Shown here: positions 1 through 8,815 of the stretch, piece by piece | Layout of the letters: every line of letters begins with the position of its first letter | How positions within the stretch are numbered: the stretch's first letter is position 1 | Assembly (NCBI GenBank): GCA_964195425.1 | Contig: CAXMOM010000055.1 | Location: 39,493-103,492, forward strand | Direction: 5' to 3' | Length of the DNA: 64,000 nt | DNA from: Glaciecola sp964195425 | GTDB taxonomy: Bacteria; Pseudomonadota; Gammaproteobacteria; Enterobacterales; Alteromonadaceae | Position numbers and translations under genes: made by a program | The notes under the pieces: generated by a model | Seen by the model: the letters and a program-made list of their open reading frames with translations, nothing else | Databases searched by the model: none | Told to the model about the DNA's origin: nothing

Positions 1-1
1 T

Positions 2-70
2 ATTGTCAGATTTTGGATAATTTCGCTTATTCTCGTTTTAATTGGCTTAGCCACGCTTAAGTTGAGATAA
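2..70 (+). CDS. mraY: MraY C-terminus (partial, cut by window edge)
   Basis: The last 22 codons of an open frame that runs in from the left edge end in TAA three bases before the murD start. The C-terminal residues include FWIISLILVLIGLATLK, which closely resembles the final membrane helix of phospho-N-acetylmuramoyl-pentapeptide transferase. That enzyme makes lipid I on the inner membrane. Position directly before murD fits the standard dcw cluster order. Only the tail is visible. Confidence 0.85.
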   Translation: MVRFWIISLILVLIGLATLKLR

Positions 71-73
71 ATA

Positions 74-1621
74 ATGACTTTTCTTGCGCCGCCTTACACT
101 TACACTAACCAGTCAATTGCTATAATTGGCTATGGTGTAACGGGTAAAGCGTGTGTAAATTTTTTGCTCAACAAAGGCGCTAAGGTAAGTGTATTTGATG
201 CGTATTTTGATGCCGAATCTGAGCAGCACGACACAGCTCGTCAAAACCTCTCTTTGTGCGAATTAAACGACAATGTTGACCTAAGCAAATTCGACCAAGT
301 CGTGGTCAGCCCAGGCGTTAATCTTAAGCAGGCGTTTATACAAAATTATATACGTCAAAAAGGCGATAAGAAAAGCGTGGTGGGTGATATTGAATTATTT
401 GCCCGTGAGCTTAACGCTAGAAATATGGCGGCAACGCAATCGTCTGCGCAAAAGCAAACTGCGGTAATCGCGGTTACCGGTTCAAACGGGAAAAGCACAG
501 TAGTAGACATGCTGACCAAAGCCTTAATTAAGCAAGATTTGAATGTGGTTCTTGGCGGCAATTTTGGCACATCTGCTTTGTCACTCATTGCTGAAGAAAA
601 GGACGCTAATAATAGTCGATATAAGAACAAAGAGACTAAACGACACATCGACTTAATTGTACTGGAGTTATCTAGTTTTCAATTAGAGTCCACTTATAGT
701 TTGCGCCCTAATATCGCATGTATTTTAAATGTAACTTCAGATCATCTCGATCGGCATGGGAACATGGCGGCATATACGCAAGCAAAGCAACAAATATATA
801 TAAATGCTCACAACATTGTATTTAATCGTGACGATAGCGCGACTTATCCTGAGCAGCAGCGAAACGCAATAAGTGTTGGATTGAGTAAAGATAGTGCGAG
901 CTCTATCGATAGCTTTTACCAAACAAACCAGGGCATATATCGTGCAAACCATTTGGTACTCGATGCGAGTCGTTTTCCTGCAGTGAGTCAGTTCCAGCTA
1001 TTAAACATGCAGGTAGTCTTAGCGTGCGCACAAATACTGAACATGGATATGCCGCTTATAGTTGCATCGTTGCGAGAATATAAGGGTTTGCCCCATAGGT
1101 TTGAAACCGTATATGTAGATGCTACAACAGTGTGGATTAATGATTCTAAAGCGACTAATCCAGGCGCATGTATTGCCGCTGTTGAAAGTTTATCGCAGCA
1201 GGTCGACTATATCGTTCTTATTGCCGGTGGCGATGCGAAGGGCGCTGATATTCAAGAACTTAGCCCTGCAATTTCAAAATATGTAGATAGGCTAATTTTG
1301 ATAGGAAAAGATGCGCATTTATTTACGCATTTTGATACACCGTTTACCTATGCAGCTTCAATTGAAGAAGCGGTTGAGATAGCAAGTGCTTTTGCCAGTA
1401 GTTATGTAATTAACTATGCTAACAAGAATGCCAGCAAAAACACCAACAAGAACGCAGATTCATCAATTAATGATTCATTGCATAGCATCAGTGATGAAAC
1501 AAGCATGCCACATATTGGCGTGATGTTGTCACCCGCTTGCGCCAGTATCGATATGTTTGCTAATTACCAAGAGCGCGGTCAGCTTTTTTGCCAAGCAGTT
1601 AATGCGCGGGTGGCAGCATAA
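74..1621 (+). CDS. murD: UDP-N-acetylmuramoylalanine--D-glutamate ligase MurD
   Basis: Cytoplasmic ATP-dependent ligase that adds D-glutamate to UDP-MurNAc-L-Ala in peptidoglycan precursor synthesis. The N-terminal Rossmann-like domain carries GYGVTGKA (residues 19-26). The Mur-ligase P-loop TGSNGKST lies at 135-142 and NDSKATNP at about 356-363. At 515 residues it is long for the family (E. coli 438). Extra length includes an Asn/Lys/Ser-rich low-complexity insert at about residues 445-479, shortly before the conserved C-terminal LSPACAS segment. The start lies three bases after the mraY stop. The TAA stop overlaps the ftsW ATG by one base, so translation is probably coupled. Confidence 0.96.
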   Translation: MTFLAPPYTYTNQSIAIIGYGVTGKACVNFLLNKGAKVSVFDAYFDAESEQHDTARQNLSLCELNDNVDLSKFDQVVVSPGVNLKQAFIQNYIRQKGDKKSVVGDIELFARELNARNMAATQSSAQKQTAVIAVTGSNGKSTVVDMLTKALIKQDLNVVLGGNFGTSALSLIAEEKDANNSRYKNKETKRHIDLIVLELSSFQLESTYSLRPNIACILNVTSDHLDRHGNMAAYTQAKQQIYINAHNIVFNRDDSATYPEQQRNAISVGLSKDSASSIDSFYQTNQGIYRANHLVLDASRFPAVSQFQLLNMQVVLACAQILNMDMPLIVASLREYKGLPHRFETVYVDATTVWINDSKATNPGACIAAVESLSQQVDYIVLIAGGDAKGADIQELSPAISKYVDRLILIGKDAHLFTHFDTPFTYAASIEEAVEIASAFASSYVINYANKNASKNTNKNADSSINDSLHSISDETSMPHIGVMLSPACASIDMFANYQERGQLFCQAVNARVAA

Positions 1622-2856
1622 TGAGTCAAGTAATGAAACAACTTAGCCTTAGCGAAATATTTGCAAATCGTCACGATCAAGCTAATCAACGCCCATATAG
1701 TCTGGTGTTAGTGTTTGTGTGTATTGCCTTATATACGATTGGTTTTATTATTGTGACCTCGGCATCAATGCCTATTGCTGAGCGCCTATATGGCAACCCT
1801 TACCATTTTGCAATTCGTCACGGCATTTATGTTTTATTAGCAATTATTACTGCTTTAGTTACTTTAAATATTCCAATGCAATTTTGGCGAGTGGTAAATC
1901 CTTACCTTTTATTTGTGGCACTAGCGCTACTTATTCTTGTAATCGTAAACGGAAAAGCTGTTTACGGTAGTACCCGTTGGATAGTCGTTGGACCTATTAC
2001 GGTGCAGCCCGCAGAGCCAGCTAAATTGTTTTTCTTTTTGTATCTAGCCGGCTATTTAGTGCGTAGATACGAGCAAGTTCAAGAAAACCTGAAAGGCTTT
2101 TTTAAGCCATTATTCGTCTTTTTCTTATTTGCAGCCCTGCTGCTTATGCAGCCAGACTTGGGTACAGTTGTGGTGATGTTTGCGACTACTTTGGCGCTGT
2201 TGTTTTTGGCTGGCGCAAGACTATGGCAATTTTTTGCGGTCATTTTTTCCGGCGTCGCCGCCTTTGTAATGCTTATCGTTATTTCAGATTATAGGCGCGA
2301 CCGTATAACTGGTTTTTTAGACCCATGGGCAGATCCTTTCGGTACCGGTTATCAGCTAACACAATCACTTATGGCCTATGGACGAGGCTCGTGGTTTGGA
2401 GAAGGGCTTGGTAACAGCTTACAAAAGTTAGAATTTTTACCGGAAGCTCATACCGATTTCATCATGGCTATTTTAGCTGAAGAGTTTGGCTACATTGGGG
2501 TTTTAGTCGTATTGGTGCTGGTATTTACTTTAATCGTAAAAGGACTGCAAATAGGAAACTTAGCATTGTCTAACCAGCGTCCATTTGAAGCATTTACTGC
2601 TTATGGAATTGGTATTTGGATTTGTCTTCAAACCGCGGTCAATATTGGTGCTAGTTCGGGATTGTTGCCAACGAAAGGACTTACTTTACCATTGGTAAGT
2701 TATGGCGGGTCGTCTTTAATTATTATGAGTATAGCGGTGGCAATACTTGTTCGTATCGATTTTGAATTACGTGTCGATGGCGTGCAAGCTATTGCACGTA
2801 AACCGCGTTCGTCCTCACCTAAAAAAGCTAAGGCTGAGGCAGCAGACAATGAATAA
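1621..2856 (+). CDS. ftsW: Peptidoglycan glycosyltransferase FtsW (SEDS family)
   Basis: Polytopic inner-membrane SEDS protein that polymerises septal glycan from lipid II together with FtsI. The 411-residue sequence shows about ten hydrophobic segments. It has the family signatures PAEPAK, QPDLGT, the GYQLTQSLMA...GEGLGNS loop, LPEAHTDFI and a final helix after GGSS. The C-terminal tail is basic (KPRSSSPKKAKAEA). The ATG shares one base with the murD stop, and the gene overlaps murG by 8 bases. Distinguished from RodA by its place in the dcw cluster between murD and murG. Confidence 0.95.
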   Translation: MSQVMKQLSLSEIFANRHDQANQRPYSLVLVFVCIALYTIGFIIVTSASMPIAERLYGNPYHFAIRHGIYVLLAIITALVTLNIPMQFWRVVNPYLLFVALALLILVIVNGKAVYGSTRWIVVGPITVQPAEPAKLFFFLYLAGYLVRRYEQVQENLKGFFKPLFVFFLFAALLLMQPDLGTVVVMFATTLALLFLAGARLWQFFAVIFSGVAAFVMLIVISDYRRDRITGFLDPWADPFGTGYQLTQSLMAYGRGSWFGEGLGNSLQKLEFLPEAHTDFIMAILAEEFGYIGVLVVLVLVFTLIVKGLQIGNLALSNQRPFEAFTAYGIGIWICLQTAVNIGASSGLLPTKGLTLPLVSYGGSSLIIMSIAVAILVRIDFELRVDGVQAIARKPRSSSPKKAKAEAADNE

Positions 2857-4018
2857 TAATTTATTAGTCATAATGGCCGGTGGTACTGGTGGGCACGTTT
2901 TTCCTGGTCTTGCGGTGGCGAACCATATGCGTGAAAAAGACTGGAACATAGAGTGGATAGGAACTGCAGATAAGATGGAAGCACAGCTTGTGCCTAAACA
3001 TGGGTTCGCCATTCATTTTATCAAAATAGGTGGCCTTCGCGGCAAATCTTTAATCACAAAGTTATTGACGCCTTTTAAATTACTAGGTGCGCTGCTCCAA
3101 TCTATTACCTTATTACGAAAGCTTAAACCTAGCGTTGTGTTAGGCATGGGCGGGTATGCTAGCGGTCCTGGTGGTATAGCGGCTTGGCTACTTAATATTC
3201 CACTAATTGTGCATGAGCAAAACGCTGTATTTGGAATGACCAACAGATACTTAGCAAGGTTAGCAACCTACACACTTACAGGGTTTGATTTGTCGAGTTT
3301 ACAAGACGCAGACAATACAAAGCGTTTGCCAGTGAATGTTAACTATGTCGGTAATCCTATTCGTAAAGGCTTCTTTGATATTGCGCCCAGTCATTTAACT
3401 AACAGCAATCAAGTGTCCAATAATCCACAGCATACCACAACCAATAACATTCTAATTGTGGGTGGCAGTTTGGGTGCATTAGCACTCAATCAAATTGTCC
3501 CCAGAATACTTTTGACCCTTAGCCGTGATTTTTCAATAAGCGTTATGCACCAGTCGGGTAAAAATAAATATATACAGGTGCAAGAGGCCTACCAAAACAT
3601 GCCAAATGTTGAGGTGATTGAATTTATCGACAACATGGAAAGCGCATTTAGTTGGGCAGATATTATTATTTGTAGAGCTGGGGCTTTAACCGTTGCCGAA
3701 GTCGCTGGCGCAGGCAGAGTTGCTATTTTTGTGCCTTTACCCATTGCGGTAGACGATCATCAAACAGCAAATGCCAAGTACTTAAGTGACCAAGGCGCGG
3801 CTATTTTGATACCGCAGGCTCAGCTGGATAGTGCGCTATTGAGCATCTTGAATGACTTATGTCATTCTGCAAAAAGGCGTCAAGAAATGGCTTTGAAAGC
3901 GAAGTCCTGTGCACACCGAAATGCCACTACTGAAGTGGCCACATTTATTGAAAAAGCGGTGAAAATTAAATTGACCTCTAAAGACAACAGCAATGAAAAA
4001 GAGAGGCGTGGACAATGA
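2849..4018 (+). CDS. murG: UDP-GlcNAc:lipid I N-acetylglucosaminyltransferase MurG
   Basis: Membrane-associated GT28 glycosyltransferase that converts lipid I to lipid II. Visible motifs are the N-terminal GGTGGHVFPGLAVA loop, GMGGYASGPGG, HEQNAVFG, the C-domain GGSLGALALN loop and RAGALTVAE. The frame is open further upstream inside ftsW. The ATG at 2849 is chosen because it gives the conserved beginning MNNNLLVIMAGGTGGH and a product of 389 residues, slightly longer than the E. coli enzyme. A short Asn/Thr/His-rich linker lies between the two domains. Overlaps ftsW by 8 bases and murC by 4 (ATGA). Confidence 0.95.
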   Translation: MNNNLLVIMAGGTGGHVFPGLAVANHMREKDWNIEWIGTADKMEAQLVPKHGFAIHFIKIGGLRGKSLITKLLTPFKLLGALLQSITLLRKLKPSVVLGMGGYASGPGGIAAWLLNIPLIVHEQNAVFGMTNRYLARLATYTLTGFDLSSLQDADNTKRLPVNVNYVGNPIRKGFFDIAPSHLTNSNQVSNNPQHTTTNNILIVGGSLGALALNQIVPRILLTLSRDFSISVMHQSGKNKYIQVQEAYQNMPNVEVIEFIDNMESAFSWADIIICRAGALTVAEVAGAGRVAIFVPLPIAVDDHQTANAKYLSDQGAAILIPQAQLDSALLSILNDLCHSAKRRQEMALKAKSCAHRNATTEVATFIEKAVKIKLTSKDNSNEKERRGQ

Positions 4019-5547
4019 AATCACCTATTACATCGGCTATGAAATCACCTTCAAACGCACCGGTACATAAAATGCGGGCCGTAGAGCACATTTACTTTGT
4101 AGGAATAGGCGGCGCTGGCATGGGTGGAATTGCCGAGGTAATGCTAAACCTAGGCTATAAAGTAAGTGGCTCTGATATTGCCAATAGCAAGATGACTGCG
4201 CGTTTGCAAGACATGGGCGCGCATGTATTGATAGGCCACAAAGCAGAAAATTTACAAGCGGTAGATGTAGTGGTGGTGTCTTCAGCAATCGATACCGCTA
4301 ATCCTGAAATAGTTAAAGCCAACAACAATCGTATTCCAGTTATTCGCCGTGCACAAATGTTGGCAGAGTTAATGCGTTTTCGTTACGGTATTGCAATAGC
4401 CGGTACCCACGGCAAAACGACAACAACTAGCCTTATTGCTACTATCTTCTCTCAGGCAAATTTGGACCCGACTTTCGTGATTGGTGGCTTACTAAATAGC
4501 GCCGGCACGAACGCAAAATTAGGCGAAAGCAAATACTTAATTGCCGAGGCCGATGAAAGCGATGCATCATTTTTGCACTTGCAGCCTACGGTAAGTGTTA
4601 TCACTAACATAGAAGCAGACCATCTTGATGCTTACGACGGTGACTTCGGCAAAATGAAAACCGCGTATGTGGAATTTTTACATAACTTACCTTTCTATGG
4701 ATTAGCAGTGCTATGCGCAGACGATGCGGTTATTCAAGAGCTTATTCCTAAAATTGAAAGAAAGTACATCACCTACGGCATAAATAAAGATAATGACTAT
4801 GTGGCCTATAACGTTACATACGGCGTTAATAAGAGTCGTTTTGAAGTCTTAAGAAATAAGCATACGACACTGCAAGTCGATTTAAATATAACCGGTATTC
4901 ATAACGTGTTAAACGCAACTGCGGCTATAGCAATTGCTACCGAAGAAGGTATAAGTGACGCCGATATTCTTGCGGCCCTCGCTTCTTTTGAAGGTATTGG
5001 TAGACGTTTTCAAGTACTTGGCGAATTTGACCTGTCTTACAACCGCGATAATGGTGAATCAGAGACGCAGCAAAGTGAACCTTCGGACAAACAACAGCAA
5101 GCCCGTAACATTACTTTAGTGGATGATTACGGTCACCATCCTACGGAAGTTGATATGACAATAGCCGCTGCAAGAAGTAATTGGCCAAATAAACGTCTGG
5201 TGATGGTGTATCAACCGCACAGATATACGCGAACTCGCGACTTATATGAAGATTTTGTCGCGGTGCTATCCAAAGTCGATGTATTGTTATTACTTGACGT
5301 ATATAGTGCAAGTGAAGATCCAATTGATGGTGTTGATAGTCGTTCATTGTGCCGCTCAATGAGACAACGAGGCAAAATAGACCCCATATATGTGGGCGAG
5401 CCACAGCAGGTTTACGCTGTGCTTAATGACGTCGTAAATGACCAAGACGTGGTGTTTTTACAAGGCGCAGGGAATATCGGTAATATTGCTGCTTCCTTGG
5501 CTGAGCATGAGTGCAATCTCAACGTATTAATGAACGATAGAACATGA
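4015..5547 (+). CDS. murC: UDP-N-acetylmuramate--L-alanine ligase MurC
   Basis: Cytoplasmic Mur ligase that attaches L-alanine to UDP-MurNAc. It shows VGIGGAGMGGIAEV near residue 30, the P-loop GTHGKTTTT near 130, DADESDASF and DDYGHHPTE near 370. A Gln/Ser-rich loop (SETQQSEPSDKQQQ) precedes the last of these. The first 12 bases of the gene recur at 4039, so residues MKSP appear twice (1-4 and 9-12). That leaves ATGs at 4015, 4039 and 4072 as alternative starts. The first is preferred because of its ATGA overlap with murG and the upstream AGAGGCG. Length is 510 residues (E. coli 491). Confidence 0.95.
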   Translation: MKSPITSAMKSPSNAPVHKMRAVEHIYFVGIGGAGMGGIAEVMLNLGYKVSGSDIANSKMTARLQDMGAHVLIGHKAENLQAVDVVVVSSAIDTANPEIVKANNNRIPVIRRAQMLAELMRFRYGIAIAGTHGKTTTTSLIATIFSQANLDPTFVIGGLLNSAGTNAKLGESKYLIAEADESDASFLHLQPTVSVITNIEADHLDAYDGDFGKMKTAYVEFLHNLPFYGLAVLCADDAVIQELIPKIERKYITYGINKDNDYVAYNVTYGVNKSRFEVLRNKHTTLQVDLNITGIHNVLNATAAIAIATEEGISDADILAALASFEGIGRRFQVLGEFDLSYNRDNGESETQQSEPSDKQQQARNITLVDDYGHHPTEVDMTIAAARSNWPNKRLVMVYQPHRYTRTRDLYEDFVAVLSKVDVLLLLDVYSASEDPIDGVDSRSLCRSMRQRGKIDPIYVGEPQQVYAVLNDVVNDQDVVFLQGAGNIGNIAASLAEHECNLNVLMNDRT

Positions 5548-6590
5548 CTATGACGACATCACTAACTCAAGCTATCGTCGCACCGGTAACAATTACTCCT
5601 GAAACCTTTGGTAAAGTGGCCGTGGTGCTTGGCGGTAACTCTGCTGAACGAGATGTTAGTTTGGCTTCAGGGCAGGCGATATTAACCGCTCTTAACGACT
5701 ACGGAATTGATGCACATGCATTTGATCCCAAATACCGCTGTTTATGCGAACTAGTCGATGAGAAATTCGACAGAGTATTCATTGCCCTGCACGGAAGGGG
5801 TGGTGAGGATGGATCTATTCAAGGCGCGTTAGCGCTATTAGGATTGCCCTATACCGGTTCGGGTGTAACGGGTTCTGCATTATCAATAGACAAAGTACTT
5901 AGTAAACTCATTTGGCATGCACGTAAGCTCCCAACGGCCGACTATATAGTGGTATCGAAAAGTGATTTTAAAGCGGCTGGCGCGAGCCAAATTATGTTAA
6001 CACTAGGCAATCAAGTAATGGTAAAACCGGCACTTGAAGGCTCAAGTTTAGGCATGGCAAAAGCCACCAATGAGCAAGAATTACTGAGCGCTATAAAAAC
6101 CGCTTTTGAATATGACAGTCAGGTGCTTATAGAGGCTTTTATTACGGGGCCTGAATATACGGTAAGTATTTTGGGGACCGAGGCCTTACCATCGATAACT
6201 ATGAAGTCTGCTTCGGGTTTTTACGACTATTATGCAAAATACCAAGCAAATACAACCGAATATCATTGCCCTAGTGGTTTAAGCGATGCTGACGAGTCTT
6301 ATGTGCAATCTTTGGCGCTAGATGCGTTTAACGCACTACAAGGTAAAGGTTGGGGACGAGTGGATTTAATGCGCGACAGCGCCACCGACAGTCAGGGCAA
6401 ACCTTGCGGTAAGTTCTACTTGCTTGAAAGCAACACTGTGCCAGGCATGACCAAAACCAGTTTAGTCCCAAAAGCGGCCAAACAAGCAGGCTTGAGTTTC
6501 GAACAACTAGTGGTGCATATTCTGGCTCAAACCTTGGCGCAAAATTTGCTTAACTTAACGGGATCCCCAACAGAGAGTTCGGGAGACTAA
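5544..6590 (+). CDS. ddl: D-alanine--D-alanine ligase
   Basis: ATP-grasp enzyme making the D-Ala-D-Ala dipeptide used by MurF. Motifs seen: GGNSAERDVSLASGQA, HGRGGEDGSIQG, PYTGSGV, KPALEGSSLGMAK and a C-terminal LLESNTVPGMT. The 348-residue length exceeds that of DdlB (306); the excess is mainly an N-terminal extension of about 25 residues. Overlaps murC by 4 bases and ftsQ by 1 base. The dcw location supports the DdlB-type copy. Confidence 0.94.
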   Translation: MTMTTSLTQAIVAPVTITPETFGKVAVVLGGNSAERDVSLASGQAILTALNDYGIDAHAFDPKYRCLCELVDEKFDRVFIALHGRGGEDGSIQGALALLGLPYTGSGVTGSALSIDKVLSKLIWHARKLPTADYIVVSKSDFKAAGASQIMLTLGNQVMVKPALEGSSLGMAKATNEQELLSAIKTAFEYDSQVLIEAFITGPEYTVSILGTEALPSITMKSASGFYDYYAKYQANTTEYHCPSGLSDADESYVQSLALDAFNALQGKGWGRVDLMRDSATDSQGKPCGKFYLLESNTVPGMTKTSLVPKAAKQAGLSFEQLVVHILAQTLAQNLLNLTGSPTESSGD

Positions 6591-7504
6591 TGGTGAGTGA
6601 CAAGGAATTGGCAACACAGCAGAACTCAGGTCAGGTAGCTATATCTGAAGCGACGACTTTAACGACATCTGCTAATAATCAAGCGGCACACAAAACGCCG
6701 TTCTTGGTTGGGTTTCCAATTTTTGTGTTAGTAGTTGCTTTGCTTATTTATGCAGGCTTTGGGGCATACCAGTGGTTACAAGATGAACAACGACTGCCAG
6801 TGCAAGATATTGTGATTAGCGGTGAACTACTAATGCTAGATACGACGCGCCTCCAACGGGTAGTGCGCAATCAAGCAAAAGGCAGTTTTTTTGCACTTGA
6901 TGTAGACCATGTACACAAACTAATGGAAGAGCAAGCTTGGGTATACACCGCATCTGTACGTAAGCGCTGGCCAAGCAAATTATATATTCATATTGTGGAG
7001 CAAAAAGCGGTAGCAAAATGGAATGACGATCTATTGCTAAATCGTTATGGTGATACCTTTGAAGGGCTAAGTGCTAAGCAAAGGAATAAGAAGGAAAATC
7101 AAGAGCTTAGTTTAAGTGAAGTGCAAAGTGCTGAGATGCAAAAATTACCTCAGTTATTTGGTCCAATGGGTAGCGAAAAAACTGCACTAACAGGGTATAC
7201 TCACATGCAGAGATTACTTAATACCAGTGGCCAAAAAATTGCATTGTTATCGCTTAGTGAACGCTTTGCCTGGCAGGCGAAGTTAAGCAATCATGTTTTG
7301 CTTAAATTAGGGCGACAAGAATACATAAACAGGTTGCAGCGATATATAGATGTTTATCCGTTATTGCAGCAGCAAGAAAAGTCAGTGGCCTACGTAGATT
7401 TGCGATATGACACTGGTTTAGCCGTTGGTTGGAGTGAGTTGCGAGCTAGCGATAAGCAAGGCGATGAGTTTAGCCTTGAAGCCGCAAATAAGAATAATAG
7501 TTAA
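6590..7504 (+). CDS. ftsQ: Cell division protein FtsQ
   Basis: Bitopic divisome protein that links FtsB/FtsL to the septal synthase. A polar cytoplasmic tail of about 35 residues precedes one membrane helix (FPIFVLVVALLIYAGFGAY). Then come a POTRA domain starting LPVQDIVISGE and the FtsQ beta domain with KRWPSKLYIHIVEQKAVAKW. Length is 304 residues. The sequence is poorly conserved as usual, but motif order and position between ddl and ftsA are decisive. Start ATG shares its first base with the last base of the ddl stop. Confidence 0.93.
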   Translation: MVSDKELATQQNSGQVAISEATTLTTSANNQAAHKTPFLVGFPIFVLVVALLIYAGFGAYQWLQDEQRLPVQDIVISGELLMLDTTRLQRVVRNQAKGSFFALDVDHVHKLMEEQAWVYTASVRKRWPSKLYIHIVEQKAVAKWNDDLLLNRYGDTFEGLSAKQRNKKENQELSLSEVQSAEMQKLPQLFGPMGSEKTALTGYTHMQRLLNTSGQKIALLSLSERFAWQAKLSNHVLLKLGRQEYINRLQRYIDVYPLLQQQEKSVAYVDLRYDTGLAVGWSELRASDKQGDEFSLEAANKNNS

Positions 7505-7519
7505 GGGACGGAAAATACT

Positions 7520-8749
7520 GTGTCTAAGGCATTGGAAAGAGACTTAATAGTTGGACTAGATATTGGTACTAGTACCGTAAAGGCGGTGTTAGGCGAAATT
7601 CTTGACGACGGCAATATAAGTATTGTGGGCGTTGGTAAACACAAGTCTCGTGGTATGGATAAAGGCGGTGTAAACGATTTGAATCTAGTGATTGATTCAG
7701 TGCGTCATGCGGTTAATGAAATGGAACTTATGGCCGACTGCCAAGTGGCTAGTGTGTTTATGTCAATTAGTGGACGCCATGTACAGTGTCAAAACGAATC
7801 TGGCATGGTACCCATTAACAACCAAGAAGTGACCCAAGACGACGTTGATAATGTCATTCATGCAGCACGTTCGGTGCCAATGGCCGCTGAACGAAAATTG
7901 TTACATGTATTGCCTCAAGAATATGTTATTGACGTTCAAGAAGGGATTAAAAATCCTATTGGTATGTCAGGAGTAAGAATGGTCGCTGCGGCACATATTA
8001 TTACTTGTGCAGACGACATGGCAAAAAATTTAGTGAAATGTGTCGAAAACTGCGGTTTGACGGTAGATCAGACCATTTTTGGCGCCTTAGCGTCAAGTTA
8101 TGCAGTATTGACTGAAGATGAGAAGGAATTAGGTGTGTGTGTCGCGGATATTGGGGGCGGAACCCTCGATATAGTGATTTACACAGACGGCGCAATAAGA
8201 CATACTGCTGTTATACCATTGGCGGGTAATCAAATAACAAGTGATATAGCAAAAATATTCCGAACGCCAATGAATAGTGCAGAGCAAATCAAAGTGAATT
8301 ATGCTTGTGCATTGAAGAACATGGTTAATATGGATGAGACCATTGATGTGCCCAGTGTTGGAGGTCGACCTGCTCGCGCTATGTCGCGCCACACACTGGC
8401 TGAGGTGATTGAACCTAGGTACCATGAATTACTAGAAATCGCCTATGAGCATATCAAAGCTAGCGGATTAGAAGAACAAATAGCAGCCGGCTTAGTTATT
8501 ACAGGGGGCACCTCTAAAATGGAGGGTGCTGTTGAATTCGCAGAAGAAATCTTCCAAATGCCAGTACGAGTTGGTAAGCCGCATAGTGTCAAAGGCTTAG
8601 CCGAATATGTAGACGATCCTTGTTTTGCAACAGCGGTTGGTCTTCTGCAGTACGGTAAACAAAATTCTAATAATAAGAAAGCGTCATCTAGACATGACGA
8701 CGAAAGCGTTTTAAAACGCGTAAAGAGCTGGTTTAAAGGTGCATTTTAG
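7520..8749 (+). CDS. ftsA: Cell division protein FtsA (GTG start)
   Basis: Actin-like ATPase that tethers FtsZ to the inner membrane. Conserved segments are GLDIGTSTVKAVLGE at the N-terminus, ADIGGGTLDIVIY and GLVITGGTSKMEG. A C-terminal amphipathic tail (VLKRVKSWFKGAF) should act as the membrane-targeting helix. Length is 409 residues (E. coli 420). The start is GTG at 7520, giving MSKALERDLIVGLDIG. It follows ftsQ by 15 bases, with a purine-rich GGGACGG as the likely ribosome binding site. Confidence 0.95.
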   Translation: MSKALERDLIVGLDIGTSTVKAVLGEILDDGNISIVGVGKHKSRGMDKGGVNDLNLVIDSVRHAVNEMELMADCQVASVFMSISGRHVQCQNESGMVPINNQEVTQDDVDNVIHAARSVPMAAERKLLHVLPQEYVIDVQEGIKNPIGMSGVRMVAAAHIITCADDMAKNLVKCVENCGLTVDQTIFGALASSYAVLTEDEKELGVCVADIGGGTLDIVIYTDGAIRHTAVIPLAGNQITSDIAKIFRTPMNSAEQIKVNYACALKNMVNMDETIDVPSVGGRPARAMSRHTLAEVIEPRYHELLEIAYEHIKASGLEEQIAAGLVITGGTSKMEGAVEFAEEIFQMPVRVGKPHSVKGLAEYVDDPCFATAVGLLQYGKQNSNNKKASSRHDDESVLKRVKSWFKGAF

Positions 8750-8815
8750 GGGGCCTTTGAGCGCTAAAACAACAACAAGTCTGTTGCGCAGACTTAACGG
8801 TATCGGAGAAACATC

